DNA from: Sordaria brevicollis
Taxonomy: Eukaryota > Ascomycota > Sordariomycetes > Sordariales > Sordariaceae
Direction: 5' to 3'
DNA: 64,000 nt
NCBI GenBank assembly: GCA_033439795.1
Contig: JAUTDP010000007.1
Coordinates: forward strand, 1,922,001 to 1,986,000
This document shows, in pieces, positions 46,850-58,489 of the stretch. How positions within the stretch are numbered: the first letter of the stretch is position 1; the number at the start of each line of letters is the position of its first letter. Both the position numbers and the translations under genes were made by a program. Under the pieces are notes generated by a model that did not search any database, was not told the DNA's origin, and was given only the letters and a program-made list of their open reading frames with translations.

Positions 46850-49652
46850 TCACCTCACCCCCGCCGGAATCTCCGGCACCTCCGGCACCTCCGACCCGCC
46901 CGAACCACCCGTGCCTCTGCTCCCACTACTCCCCGCGCTGCCCGGCGGCGGCGCAATCGTCGGCGGCCTCGGTCCCTTGTAGCTCAGCGGCGGAATCGTC
47001 AACCCGTACCCTTCCGTGCGTCCCTCGGGGTTATGCTGGTCGATCTCGATGCGGATGCACACGTCCAGACTGCCGTCGTCACCGGTGCCGTGCTCGGCCG
47101 GGTCGGCGGCTTTGTGCTTGGTTCCCGCGTTGACTTCGCCCTTGCCGAGCGCGTAGCGGCCGTCTTTGTGGCCGGGAAAGGTGCCACCGGGGTGAGACTG
47201 TGGGGGAGGAGCGGATGGGGGGTGGAAATTGCCGTTACCGTTGCCGTTCTCGTGGTGATGGGCCAGGCCGTTGTTGGGCGAGTTCTCGGTGATGACGGCA
47301 AAGTTGCGGCTGGGCATGGTGACCTGGTTGTGCTTGGCGGTTTTGGTGCTGTCGCCGGGGTCTTTGTCGAAGATCTTGAGGAGGGTTTCGTCGGTGTCGT
47401 GGTCGAGGTGGTGAATCCTGTTTCGGCGCGCCAGCAGGTTGGCGACGGCGGCTGGGGGTGGCTTGTTGACGATGGCGGAGGAGATGACGTTGACGATGTA
47501 GCGGTAGTCTTCCTCCAGGGGAATGTTGAGCTTGGGGTTCGAGTAGAACCTTCCGAGCGCTGCCAGATGCACGTCGCCGCCCAGGATGGTAACGCGCACC
47601 GAGAACTCGGCGGCGATCTGTTGTAGTTTGAGGATCAAACCGTTGCGCTCGCGCTTGTGGGTTCTGGCTGTATAGTGATCGTCGAGATCGTCTAGCAGAT
47701 CAACACTTCCGTCAAAGGAGTTGAAGAAGCTGCCACCGAAGCCCACGCGTCTGTTCAACAGTTTTACTGGACCCATCAAGGGGCTGGCAAAGATGTTTTC
47801 GAGCCATGTCAAGCGCTTGTGTGGTGTGTTAGCCTCCAGCTGGCTGAGATTGGTAAGAAGTACTTACGGGATATGCGATGGGAATTCCCAGAAGAAGGAT
47901 CAGGTGCTTGTAAGGCGTCCCAGATTGTATGGCATGGCTTAGCTCCTGCCTCAAGCGGGAGAAGATGGCCTCATACGTCTCGGGGTAGTTGACTTGATGT
48001 CTCGTGCGCTCTGTTCGAGCATCAATACCCAAGAACGCTATCCTAGCGCCCAACTTTGCAAACATGTTGTGTGAATGTTCCGAGACGTAAGGCTGCGTGT
48101 CTGTCAGTCACCAAGCCCAACAGCTTTGCAGACGCAAGAGGCAAAACTTACACCAGGGTTTGGTCCGACAATATAGTTCGACTCTGTCATGGCCGGATGA
48201 ACATAGGCAGCAACCATTTGATTGGGATCAATGCCCTGGCCCGCTTCCTTCTCCGTCTTGGGCAGGGTGTCGGAGGTATATGTCGAAGCTGGAGGTGGCA
48301 GATGGTGCTGGAACAGCATGTAGTACTTGTGGGCAATGCCACCAATTCCTCGGAAAACGTCACATCTCATGAAATCGTCCACGTAAGATCCAAATCCATC
48401 AATAATCTGTGATGCCGTGTTAATTTATTGCACGTATTAGGGAGGAAAGATGGTTTGGGGCATACATCATGATCATCCCAGATGTTCAGTTGAGGGATCT
48501 GTCCGTTCGCAGCTGCGAATGGCTCGATTCCGTACCAGCGGATATAGTTGTTCAGATAATAGTCGTCGCACTCAGCGCGCAGGCTCTCGGGGAACGGAAA
48601 ATGCCTTCGCTTCTTGGGGTTGCTGATGCTGGTCCACGTGCGAAGGGGTCCTGAAACTCGAATGCCGTCGTTATAGATCTGGTCGCCACCACCGATCCTG
48701 TCATCTGTTAGCGCTTGAAAGCTTTCAAAAAACCCAGTTCATCAGCTTCTTACATCACGTGGAAAGGCGCCTCCTGATGACGCCTCATAACGTCGTTCCA
48801 CAAACACGCTCCGCTCCAGTCCTCCTCATCTGTGCCGACGCTGAAGCCGTTGCAGGAGTGGAACATGATCCTCATCGATTCTGTGACTGCGGGTACGAAG
48901 AATGCGTTCACCTTGGGTTTCGTCTTGCTGGCGAAGACCAGGTAATCCGACAGCCAATACTCCCACTTCGTTTCGTACGGTTCCATCTCCACATGCAGAT
49001 CGAATCTCCAGAAAGTGTTACGCCAGTCTGAATAGAGGCAGATACCTTGGCTCTCGCTAACCTTGGATTCGTTGCTGTGGCCATTGCCATTGCCATTGGC
49101 ATGACCATTGCTGCTCATACCGACCGTGGCGGCCTTTCTCAAGAACAAGCTCGGCCTAAAGGACTGTTCTCTGCCGCCTCCGCGGGTCACAACCAGGACA
49201 CTGCCAACCCAGTGGTTTCCCTCCATGCGGCGATAGTTGATCAGAGGTCCCACCGCGATCTCCTTGTCATTTGGGACGCCCTCCGGACCCAATGCGTCGG
49301 CTATGTGCTTTTCGCCATTGAGCACCTCCCTCGCTTCTGTGGCGCCCAACACAACGGGCTTGAACTTGGGGTCGCTGGGGGGACGGACACCGCCCGTCTC
49401 CTCGGGGGAGATACGCGACTTGTTCAGGAAATCGGCCAGGTCGTTCACATTGCCGCGCGCGTCTGCCTCACGGGCTTCGGAAGGGTGATGGTGGTGACGG
49501 GAAATGTGAGCGGTCTTGGCCTTTTCGGCTTCGTACTTGGCGAAGGCTCGCGATTCTTGATGTCTCCATTGGGAGCCGGAGGCGTGAGGGTTGCGTTCCT
49601 GGGCACCTTCGTCGCCGCCGTGCGGATAGCCCTGCGCTTCTTGATAGTCCAT
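46850..49652 (-). CDS. PhoD-like metallophosphatase
   Basis: Coding join on the minus strand: 49652-48754, 48697-48466, 48406-48152, 48092-47868 and 47815-46850, giving 858 aa. The four introns are 52-59 bp, and each junction restores family sequence: PFHVM/IGGGDQIY, IWDDHD/IIDGFGSY, VGPNPG/PYVSEHSHN and IAYP/RLTWLEN. Residues 1-130 are disordered and His/Ala-rich. Metal-site motifs follow: GGGDQIYND near 302, WDDHD near 373, and GGDVH near 616. The rest is close to the fungal PhoD-like domain proteins, which are predicted phosphodiesterases or phosphatases using Fe/Ca or similar metals. The last 170 residues are Pro/Gly-rich. There is no signal peptide or membrane helix, so it is probably intracellular. 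The substrate is unknown. Confidence 0.9.
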
Positions 49653-51326
49653 GTCGACTAAGTGGACTGAACGGGATTTATTACGACGTTGTCAGTCGCA
49701 AATGAAAGCGGCGCTTCCAATTCAGGTATCTATACGTTTCGCGGCCTGGGGTTCTCCGATGATGAAGCAGGGAAGTCCAAGCTTCAAAGTCCGAGGTACC
49801 AGGAACGGCTCGGTACGTAAGCGGTCGCAAGGGTTCAGCTTGCTCGGTTCGAAGGTTGAGGAACCGCGGGGTCTTTGAAGCTGGTATCTAACCGAGGAGA
49901 CTAAGATGGCCTGGTGAATGGTGAAGGGAGCAAAGGAGGCCAAGGGAAGAGTAAGAAAGGAAAGAAAGAGAAAAAAAAAAATCCGAAAATTAAAAGGACG
50001 AGGGAGGAGAAGGTCAATCTAAATGAGATTGATGCCGTCAGGACAGGGGAGGGGTCGGTCGTGCACAAAACTCGTTCGACTCGAGCGGGACACTTTTCTT
50101 GCTCGGCGACGGTGTCCCGGATACTCAGCTACGTACCAAGCTTTGTCTAACAAACTGCCGATTTTGGAAGGGAGTACGCGTTTACTTGATTCAGGGCCAA
50201 GACTTCAGTTCCTTGTCTTGATGGCCGCCTTTTTTTTTCCTTTCCCCGGCTGGGTCACTAACCAAGGGAGAAACCCCCAACAAGGGAGGAGGAATCCGTA
50301 GGAAACGCGGAAGAAGAAACGAAGGGTATGATGATGGAAACAACTTGATTCCGGTACGAGTTGAGTTATACAAGTTGGATAACGTAGTGTTGGTACACAA
50401 GCCACAGGCTCATACAGACACGGCGTACAACACAACAACGATAACTTTCTAGGCACGGCATGAAGATGCCGATTTGGGGTACCCATGGTCCAATTGGTCG
50501 GTCTTGTCTCTCATTCAGTTCTGGGCATCGTGGAGATTTGAGATGCGGTGAAAATAGGAAGGCCGGTCATTCATGTGCAGATGGGTAAAAGTAACAAGAG
50601 CCAACAAACCTTCGACGTCCCTATTCCGCCCTTTCGACGTTTGCGTATCGTTGTTGGCTGGGACTACGGCTCGTTAGCAGAATGCCTCGCAAGTTGATGG
50701 AACACAACATTCCTGGGGGCTGTTGGAGGCCTCGCTTTAACCCCCCGTCGATCTTTGAGGGTTCTCTTTTCGATCTTCACTCCGGGGCATTTTCCATCTT
50801 GTCAAATCTCTCGAGGGGAAACTCCGCTTTCATATGAAAGAAGGACTGCGATGGTCCCCTCGGGCTTGCGTCAGCGCAAATCTCCATCTTCCGAGAAGGG
50901 GAGCATGGACTGGACTGACTGGGCGGCGCCAACTCCAAAGGAAAAAGTCTCCAACAATTCTCCAACGTCTTTTGGTCCTGTAGCCTGTCATCATCTTGCA
51001 TGTGGGGAGACCACAGTCGTCCAATGGGGCCGCCGCGCTTTGGAACCCCTGTTCGGGCGGGAGCCGGTCCCTGTTCATCGGGATTGGCGGGTCTCGGCAA
51101 CCGCACTAGTTTTCAGCTGAAATGAATCAAGAAGGTGATCGCGAGACCTACCGGCCTGGAGATGTGGACGTGGATAGGGGTTGTTGCTCTGGACGACGGA
51201 CCCAAAATGGCACTCGAGTAAACAGTGGTATGGAATCGCGAATGACGACCAGGAAAAAAGAAATCCAATGACCATACTGTACACTACCATATGTTTTATA
51301 CAAAATTTGATTTCCATACATCATTT
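49653..51326. other. Intergenic: phosphatase promoter side and rhomboid gene 3' side
   Basis: 1.7 kb. Near 49,970 is a run of A residues; 50,755-51,120 holds overlapping frames on both strands (121 and 109 codons) with no family features. No gene supported. Confidence 0.5.
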
Positions 51327-53099
51327 TTACTTCTTCTCAAACACGTTGTCGAGAAGGCCGGACCCAGTCTTCTGATCCTTCAGGTTCAGCTGGGTGTCTC
51401 TGGCTCCTTCAAGCCTGGCCTTCTTCTTCTGCTCCAACAGATGGCCGGCGAGAATGCCAACGGCCATGCCGCCCAGATGGGATACGACATCCATTCTATG
51501 ACCCTTGCTGATCAATCCCCAAACGTTCAAGCCGCCAAACAAGCCAATGAACGCCATTCCCTGGACACCTGTATACGGATCGGGAGGCAGACCAAAGATC
51601 TTGAAGCCGTCGAATCTGTGTAGCCACAGGTAGGCTGTGGAGATACCGTAGATGGCGCACGATGCACCGAGGGTGGTCATATGGAAGTGGCCCTTCAGGA
51701 CGAGCCAGAACAGACTAGTCAAGAAGCCGAGGGTGCCGGATGCGACATAGGTAGTCAGGAAATCAGCCCTGCCCACCTCATCGTGAAGCCGAGTGCCAAA
51801 GAACCAGATGAAGGCCGAGTTGATAACGAGATGGCCCCAGAAGGCCTGGTGAGAGAACACGGCACCGAGCATGCTAAACGCCTTGGGTGTTGCAGGGGTG
51901 ATCAAGAAGTACCGGAGCAGGGGCTTCCACATGATGGGGATCTTCCAGAGGAACCAAACCAGAGCATTGGCACCGATGAGAACGGCAACGGCAGCAGCTG
52001 CTGGAGGACAATCGGGCCATAACCTGTTCTCGCGGCTGGGAGCGACGTAGAAGTGGGAGTAGGTGAGCATACCGGCAACGACGAGTGCGACAAAGATGGT
52101 CGAGGGCAGCAGACGCTTCCAGGCGGGCATCTTGGGAGGCTCCTTGAGATCGGACATGGCCCATTGCTCCCATTCCTTCCGCTTGGCGCTGACTTCACGC
52201 TTTGGGGCGTCCTCGGCTTTGGCGAGAGGGCCAGCCTTGCCGTTCTTGTATTCTTCCTCGAGCTTCTTGCGTTCCTCTTCCTGCTTCTTGAGCTTCTCCT
52301 TCCAGATAGCTTCGTTGCGGGCACGGATAGCATCGAAAGCGCTGTTGCCGTAAACAGATTGGTTCGCGGGTTTCTTCTTTTCAGGTTCCTCGCCAGTCTC
52401 GGGATCGTCCTTGTACATCTTGAACCGTGAGGTGTAACCGAGTTCCTTGGTGGTATCGCCCTCCTCGGCCTTGGTCTCGGCGTCTTCTTCTTGTTGTTTC
52501 TCAAGGGCTGCCAGCTCGTCCTCGGCGCGTAGTCCGGCGTTCACAACCTCGTCGACGTAGACGTTCTTGCGAAGGTAACCAAGTGCGATTCCGATTTCCT
52601 TAGGAGAGTATCCGGCGGTGTTGACTCGAAGCACAGGGTCCTCAAGGGTTCCAGCAACGCGTCGACCGTGAAGAATTCTCAGCAATCTGTTCGCAGCGGT
52701 TGTAGACATGCTGGGTCCAAATAGCCGGAGAACCTCCCCAGCTACCAGATCGTTGGCACGGAACGGCAAGCCCTCCTCATCTTTGTAGTTCGGGGGTAGG
52801 TCGACATAGTGAGTGAGGATTCTGTTGCGGGCGCCAATAATAAGGGTGCGTACGGTGATGGGAGAAATCGAAGAAGGACCGAAGAGTGGTGTTGAGGATG
52901 AAGAAAGGCGGCTCCGGTTAGCCTGCCAGTGGTTCTGGGTCGGGAATGGGAGCAATGTCGTCGTGGAAGAGAAGCATCGCGTCGTGGGTGCGGCGGCGGC
53001 AGCAGCAAAAAGTCGGCTGCGTGCTTTTGTGAAATGTTGAGCGGCGACCTGGACGCCTGGCCGAAAGGCATTGACGCCCAGGGAGCAGTTCATGGTCAC
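51327..53099 (-). CDS. Mitochondrial rhomboid intramembrane protease (Pcp1/PARL type)
   Basis: One uninterrupted 590-aa frame. The N-terminus is Arg/Ser/Ala-rich without acids for about 95 residues, as in a mitochondrial presequence. Residues about 120-200 form a conserved helical region (LFGPSMSTTAANRLLRILHG). A charged coiled coil covers about 255-290. A membrane helix near 333-348 precedes the six-helix rhomboid core, about 365-555, which has HLVINSAFIWFFG, TLGASCAIYG with nucleophile Ser480, and DVVSHLGGMAVG with catalytic His541. The family cuts inner-membrane proteins such as Mgm1/OPA1 and Ccp1. Oddity: the residue after the catalytic serine is Cys, not the usual Gly. The layout, with an extra N-terminal helix, fits mitochondrial rhomboids. 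Confidence 0.9.
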   Translation of the reverse strand: MTMNCSLGVNAFRPGVQVAAQHFTKARSRLFAAAAAAPTTRCFSSTTTLLPFPTQNHWQANRSRLSSSSTPLFGPSSISPITVRTLIIGARNRILTHYVDLPPNYKDEEGLPFRANDLVAGEVLRLFGPSMSTTAANRLLRILHGRRVAGTLEDPVLRVNTAGYSPKEIGIALGYLRKNVYVDEVVNAGLRAEDELAALEKQQEEDAETKAEEGDTTKELGYTSRFKMYKDDPETGEEPEKKKPANQSVYGNSAFDAIRARNEAIWKEKLKKQEEERKKLEEEYKNGKAGPLAKAEDAPKREVSAKRKEWEQWAMSDLKEPPKMPAWKRLLPSTIFVALVVAGMLTYSHFYVAPSRENRLWPDCPPAAAAVAVLIGANALVWFLWKIPIMWKPLLRYFLITPATPKAFSMLGAVFSHQAFWGHLVINSAFIWFFGTRLHDEVGRADFLTTYVASGTLGFLTSLFWLVLKGHFHMTTLGASCAIYGISTAYLWLHRFDGFKIFGLPPDPYTGVQGMAFIGLFGGLNVWGLISKGHRMDVVSHLGGMAVGILAGHLLEQKKKARLEGARDTQLNLKDQKTGSGLLDNVFEKK

Positions 53100-53704
53100 G
53101 GAATGGGCGCCCTATATCGCGCCGTTTCGCGCAAACTGTCCATCAAGGTGAATCCGAACTCGGGAGTTGTTGGACCGGCGATCTGGGGGAGCAGCCGGAA
53201 AATGGCCTGGGAAAAAATAACGGAGCTCTCGGGCCCGGCAGGCAAGTTTGAGAGATATAATTGGCTGTTTGAGCTCCAACCGACCCCACAGAGGGGCCGT
53301 CTTTCAAGATGCTCTCCCCTGTTCTCCAGGCACCTTTGCGGGATGAATAGGACCCCGCATTGCAAGCTTCCAGAACAAGCTCCCGCCCGTCCAGGCAATC
53401 GAGCTACGACGTCAGGTCAGGACCTCGAATTCAAAAGAAACAACTTGAACCAAAGACATTTAAACAGAACAATAAATCCTCTCACGGTCGAGGCTCTTTT
53501 CCAAAATCAAAACACAACCAGATTGATCAAAATTCTGCCGTACCTCGAAGCTATCATAATTCAGTCACAACCACGTCCATCACCTTACACAAGTACCTGC
53601 CCGCTGCTATACAGATATCTAGGTACAAACGACGAAGTCAGCTTGACATCTTGACGACAGCCATTACACAATTTCATAAATAACCAGCACACACACCTCA
53701 CAAA
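53100..53704. promoter_or_regulatory. Shared divergent promoter region of the rhomboid and Tma17-like genes
   Basis: 605 bp between two divergent start codons. The half near 53,705 is CA-rich (ACACACACCTCACAAAATG before the start), typical of a leader. A 107-codon frame at 53,360-53,683 ends just before the next gene and looks like leader, not a gene. Confidence 0.5.
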
Positions 53705-54400
53705 ATGTCATCCTCCAACGAATCCCTTCCCATAACCCCCCAAGCGTTCGCCGCAGCCCTGGAAGATCTGCCCCCCTCGGCGCTGCACCTCAAAGTCCTC
53801 GAGATCTACAACTCCATCGCCCACCTCAAGTACTCCAACGAGCAGCTGCGGCCCTTTGCCGAAGGTCTCGAAGCCCCTCTCGGTTACGAGTCAACGCAGC
53901 AGAACCAGCCCGACCCAGACTGCGTCGAAGCCATCCGCGAGAACGAGGAGGTCATCGTCCGCATGGAGGAGCGCGTCCAGTTGATCAAGAACGAGGTCGA
54001 GCGTAGGGGTCTTAGTTGGACCGAGTTCGAAAGGAAGGAGGAGGTCGAGGCAGCTGCGGCGAGGAATAGGGCCCGTGGACCTGTGGAGACTGGTGAGGAT
54101 TCCGAGAATGAGGAGGAACAGCATCAGCAACCGATGACGAATGGAACTTCGACGACAGCGACGACAGCGCAGCACCCTGCTTGGACGGATGGAACGTTTC
54201 AGACTGGAGTGATTAGGAATGGAGAGACTGTCATGGATGATGTTGCTGGATCGAGAAGGGGGCAAGAGCAGCAAGGTGCTAACGCTACTGGTGCCGGTGC
54301 TGGTGGCTCGCTGAGTGACGAGGAGCTTAGGAGGAGGATGGAGGAACGGATGCGGAACTTGGGAGGGGATGATGACGAGGATGGCGGTATGCACCTTTGA
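53705..54400 (+). CDS. Candidate proteasome assembly chaperone, Tma17/Adc17-like
   Basis: One 231-aa frame with an ACAAAATG start context. Residues about 10-115 are helical: a region like LEDLPPSALHLKVLEIYNSI followed by HLKYSNEQLRPF, and then CVEAIRENEEVIVRMEERVQ. The pattern (short acidic start, NSI.HL..SN..L, then a second helix with ..ENE.V......R...) resembles yeast Tma17/Adc17, which binds Rpt6 and helps build the 19S base of the proteasome. The similarity is from memory and short. The C-terminal half is disordered, with Thr/Gln/Glu-rich sequence and a conserved-looking LSDEELRRRMEERMRNLGG helix before DDDEDGG. The latter is not in the yeast protein. Confidence 0.55.
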   Translation: MSSSNESLPITPQAFAAALEDLPPSALHLKVLEIYNSIAHLKYSNEQLRPFAEGLEAPLGYESTQQNQPDPDCVEAIRENEEVIVRMEERVQLIKNEVERRGLSWTEFERKEEVEAAAARNRARGPVETGEDSENEEEQHQQPMTNGTSTTATTAQHPAWTDGTFQTGVIRNGETVMDDVAGSRRGQEQQGANATGAGAGGSLSDEELRRRMEERMRNLGGDDDEDGGMHL

Positions 54401-56273
54401 GAAGCAAGTGGTGTGGATAATGAACCGAAAGAGATAATGGGTTGAAGTTGATCAAGAGGAAAGCTGGCGTAAAAAGGGGCGTTCTGGTGCATTTGCTAGT
54501 CCACCGGATACCAGGACACTACGAGATTATCGGGGTCTCTTTTAACAGATGCTGCAAGAGCATGCCTGGGCAAGGAAAACTTCCCTCTAATCTGACCCGC
54601 TTTGAAAGAGCAATCCCTCAGGTCGATCTTTGGGGTGGCAATGAACTATCAGTCTTATCCACCGGTACTCGATTTTTTCGGTTTTCTCGGCTCAACATAC
54701 ATTCTAACGTTGAATTCCTGGATCTGCAAGCTATCCTCTATGGATTCCTTCTAGAATACCGATCTTACCTGACTCCATGCTATCTATCACCAGCGTGAAC
54801 ACATACCCTGGCCGAATAGACACGCTTTTTGTGACTTTACGTCGTTGGTTGTCGATTGATACAATATCTAAAGACGAGTGTCCAGCTGCACCTGCCTTGG
54901 GAATTTCAGGTAAACTTCTACATGAGGTACTTGCCATACACCTCATGTACACCATACAGTCCACCAAGCCCGGTGAGCTTCTCGGACTTCTCTGGCAGTC
55001 ACGTTGGCCATGGGTGTGGGGGGCCACGACTGGAAGCGAGGTACAAAAGGCGGTTTCTGTGCTTGTAAGTTCTACCCTTGAATTTTTCGCAATACAGCTA
55101 GTTTCCAGCAACCAATCGATATCACGAGTTCCATGCCCCTGCACCAAACAACCGTTGTATCAAGTGGCGAGTGTTTTGCGTCGTTAGGATAGTCTAGCAA
55201 GACAAGTTCGCCGGATTTTCCCTTTCCGTTATTTCTTCCCCTCGTTCGGATTGCCTAGTGAGTGGTGTTCAAACAGCGGGCTTCTTACTCGGTCATAACT
55301 GACAGTCACATATGTGGAATACACATGACTGACGACCTCACACTGTCAGTGATTTAAAGAAAGAAGTATCAAGAGATTGTTTGCTCTGATGCTCCAAGAA
55401 CCGCATTGCGATCTACAGACATCACATCACCACTTGAATCTACCCACCAAAAGACACTCAGAAAAATGAAAGGCCTCACGACTCTCATTTACAGCCCTCG
55501 CTGCCGCATAAGGACCCGAGATCTCTAAGCTCAGAGACCAAAAACGCTCTATCAAATTCACCGCCGTCTTATACATATCTACGCTGACTTTTCTTGTCTC
55601 TCAGAAGACGGCAGTCCGGCGGAGAGCTGCGATGACCGAATAAGAAGGACATTCCATCCACATCTGGCTTTCTCCCACGTGAGGTTGGCCGTCACGGAAG
55701 ATATTAATCCCATTTCAAATATTCCACTTTCAAGGTCTCGACAGTCTGTCTTTGCCTCGACCGGCATTTTTCAAGTTCTCTACTTCAATAAACGCACTAT
55801 TTGGGTTTCTTACTTGGGCCTTCCATTTGACCCCTTATATAGTGGGCCTTGGGTTCCCTGTGGATATATCCTATTTTTCTTTCAAACCTCTGTAGTTGGG
55901 TTGGCGACGACCAGTGAATACCTGGTGCTTTAGAGGTATGTTTTCCTCAATCATTTTCTTCATGCTATAGTCCTTAGCCAACCATCTTCACCCCATTTCT
56001 TTTGATTCAATCCTTTTCCTTATAGCTTCCAATCTATGCTCTTATTGTATCCACAAAAGTGATGGCTGAGTAGTGGCTTAGCGCTAGCGAGTGCCCGTTG
56101 TCAAAGAATCTTCTTTAAGTTTACATTTAGTATCTTCAATTTACCTTATCCACACCGGATCTCGACACTATAAATTAAACTAGGCAGCCACTCCATACCT
56201 ACCTATATAGACAGACGTCATCTTTCCTCTAGCTATCTTTACAATCTTGCTTCGCATAGGACCTAAAGTTAAC
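54401..56273. other. Intergenic
   Basis: 1.9 kb. Frames of 118-138 codons at 54,442, 54,731 (minus) and 54,777 have no recognisable domain. I looked for the missing N-terminal HET domain of the next gene on both strands and did not see its motifs. From about 55,950 the sequence becomes T/C-rich leader-like, with CTATATAGACAG shortly before the next gene. Confidence 0.5.
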
Positions 56274-57309
56274 ATGCCATCGACACAGGAAATGAGGTAT
56301 GTTCCATATTTCCATCAACCATATCAGCAACAAACCGTCTCCCGCAGTTGCTAACGTATGAGATCAAATCAGCGAGCGCGAGGAGCTACGGTCAAAAGAA
56401 AAAGACCAAGGAGAACAAAAACGGCAATCTCTAGAGGCTCTTACCACCTGGAACCGCGCGCTGAAGGAATACTCAAGACTTCCTCTCGAATCTTCTGAGA
56501 ACCCCGCCCGCGACAGACTTGCGGCAATCTCCGGAGTGGCAGAGAGCTTATCCAAGCAAATCGGCGGCTGCCAGCAATACAAGTACATTGCCGGTCTCTG
56601 GGTCGTAGGCGACACCTACAACTATTTCGCCGAACAGCTGCTTTGGAGAAGAGTCCAGCACCACGACAAGAGCTTATCCAATGATAACCCCATTGAGCTC
56701 ATCGATGGTGCTCTCAGCTGGTCTTGGGCTTCCATTTCTGGAGCCGTCGAACACACGTGCGACTATAACGACGAATTTGACGTCGTCATCGACATTTTGG
56801 AAATCAAGACGGAACTGGTGGACGAAAGCTGCCCGTTCGGAGCAGTAAAAGGGGGAGGATCGTTGCGTATCAGGGCACCCCTTCTTGATAGCGACATGAT
56901 ACCTGTTGGTGATGACCCTATCGACAGAGACTTGTTGACGGGAAATCTCATTTGGGAATCTTCGGGCAAAATTTACTTGGACTCTGGCACCGCTGGTGAT
57001 TACCAGCTGGACGTGATTGAGAAGCGGGATATTCCAGATAGCAAGGGACTCTGGTTCTGGCTCCCTGTTGTCTATAGCCAACGCAATCGACAAGCTATGG
57101 GTTTGATTCTGGAAGGGGTTGATGATGATGATCATGGAGAAGACATCTTCAAACGTGTGGGAATGTTTCAGATACCGGAGGAGTTTTCTGCGTACGATAA
57201 CGAAGAGGCGCTGCCGGATTTCCAAGAGTTGTTCATCGAAGCTAATGGAAAGGATGATGGCGGGCCGTTCCCGGAATGGGGTCCGAGAAGGATAATTACT
57301 ATTATGTAG
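56274..57309 (+). CDS. Orphan C-terminal half of a HET-type protein
   Basis: Coding join: 56274-56296 and 56373-57309, giving 319 aa. The 76-bp intron has donor GTATGT and a GCTAACG branch site. The protein starts MPSTQEMSEREELRSKEKDQ. From about residue 40 it follows the usual post-HET region: LKEYSRLPL, then ARDRLAAISGVAES, YKYIAGLW, a QLLWRR string, ALSWSWASISGAV near 120, and towards the end LPVVYSQRNRQAMGLILEG and VGMFQIPEEF. These pieces follow the HET domain in heterokaryon-incompatibility-like proteins, but the HET domain itself is absent and there is little room for it. The frame is intact, so this may be a short functional paralogue rather than a dead fragment. The first exon is tiny and less certain. 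Confidence 0.68.
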
Positions 57310-58489
57310 GCAGCGGGGGCTTTCTTTTCTAGGCTGAAGAGTTCCGAATAGGTCCCTTGGTCGAGGCTAAGCTCTCTGTCCCAACCAAAATGCCCTGACG
57401 AGAAGACCATATATATGCCTTATGGCAAACGGAAAACCAACGTTAAAGATTATTTAATGAACATATACATCAAAACTATCCACCACAGCTTGTGTCGTCG
57501 AGGCAAAACAAGACTAAAGTAGAACAGAAGCATAACAGAGCTTGACCTCTTCCGTTTACGGCACTTCCCTCAGTTATCACGCATTTACAATTTCACAGAG
57601 TAAGAGGAAAGGATCTTTCTCTACACTTGAGAAGAATCGCGTCAAGTTAGACTCAAGTGAATAAATTTCTGCCTAATCTGCCTTCCTTCCGAAGTCAATT
57701 TCATACTGTCCCTCGGCCTGGGGCTCGATTAACACTCTTCCCTTCCCTTTCCTTTCTTTCCCTCCCAATTCCCTTCCCTCGCAACTCCTCAAACGCCCCT
57801 TACCGATATGACATGCTGATGTCTTATCCCTTCAACCTGTAAAAAAAAGGAGAAACAACATAACAAACTCTAGCGACAGCAGCGCCTATTCCAAACTGCG
57901 ATGCGGTAGTGAGGAAACCACCACGTTTTGTTCACTCCTTCGCACACCTCCTCTCTAAGCTCGAACTTTTGATCTTCAGCAACTCGACAATTTTTTCTTC
58001 TCCCCATGCAAAATGATTCAGAGGAAACCAAAGCCAAAAATGTGGGCTTGATGGTTTAATAAGAGGTAAATAGATAGATAGGTAAAAGGGTTTTACGTAC
58101 GCGCGTGCCAATCATGCAATGAATGATGATGCTCTCTGTTACACAGACTTTGCATAAAGACAACGGAAAAAAGAACGGGAAACGCAGTTCGAAAAAGAAA
58201 AGAGGGAAAAACGAGACATAATGATGGCTATGCTAGACTCTAAACAACATTGATTTGACTTGACTTGGAAACTGCCTCCTTTTTCTGAAGGCATGCGTGC
58301 GTACGTGAGTTAGGATGACCGGACAGAGGAAAACACACGTAAGTATAAAGCAAGGCTTTTGGTTCAAAAGATGATAGCGACCATTGACAAAGAGGGAAAC
58401 ATGACGCCTTGGATCGCTTTTGCCTTTCCGTCAGTCGCCGTACCATCTCCATCTCTCTCTACTAACGCGCATAGAGACCTTTACAGACT
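57310..58489. other. Intergenic between convergent genes
   Basis: 1.2 kb shared by two 3' ends, rich in C/T runs (57,690-57,780) and A runs near 57,841. TAGATAGATAGG lies at 58,070. No gene seen. Confidence 0.55.
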
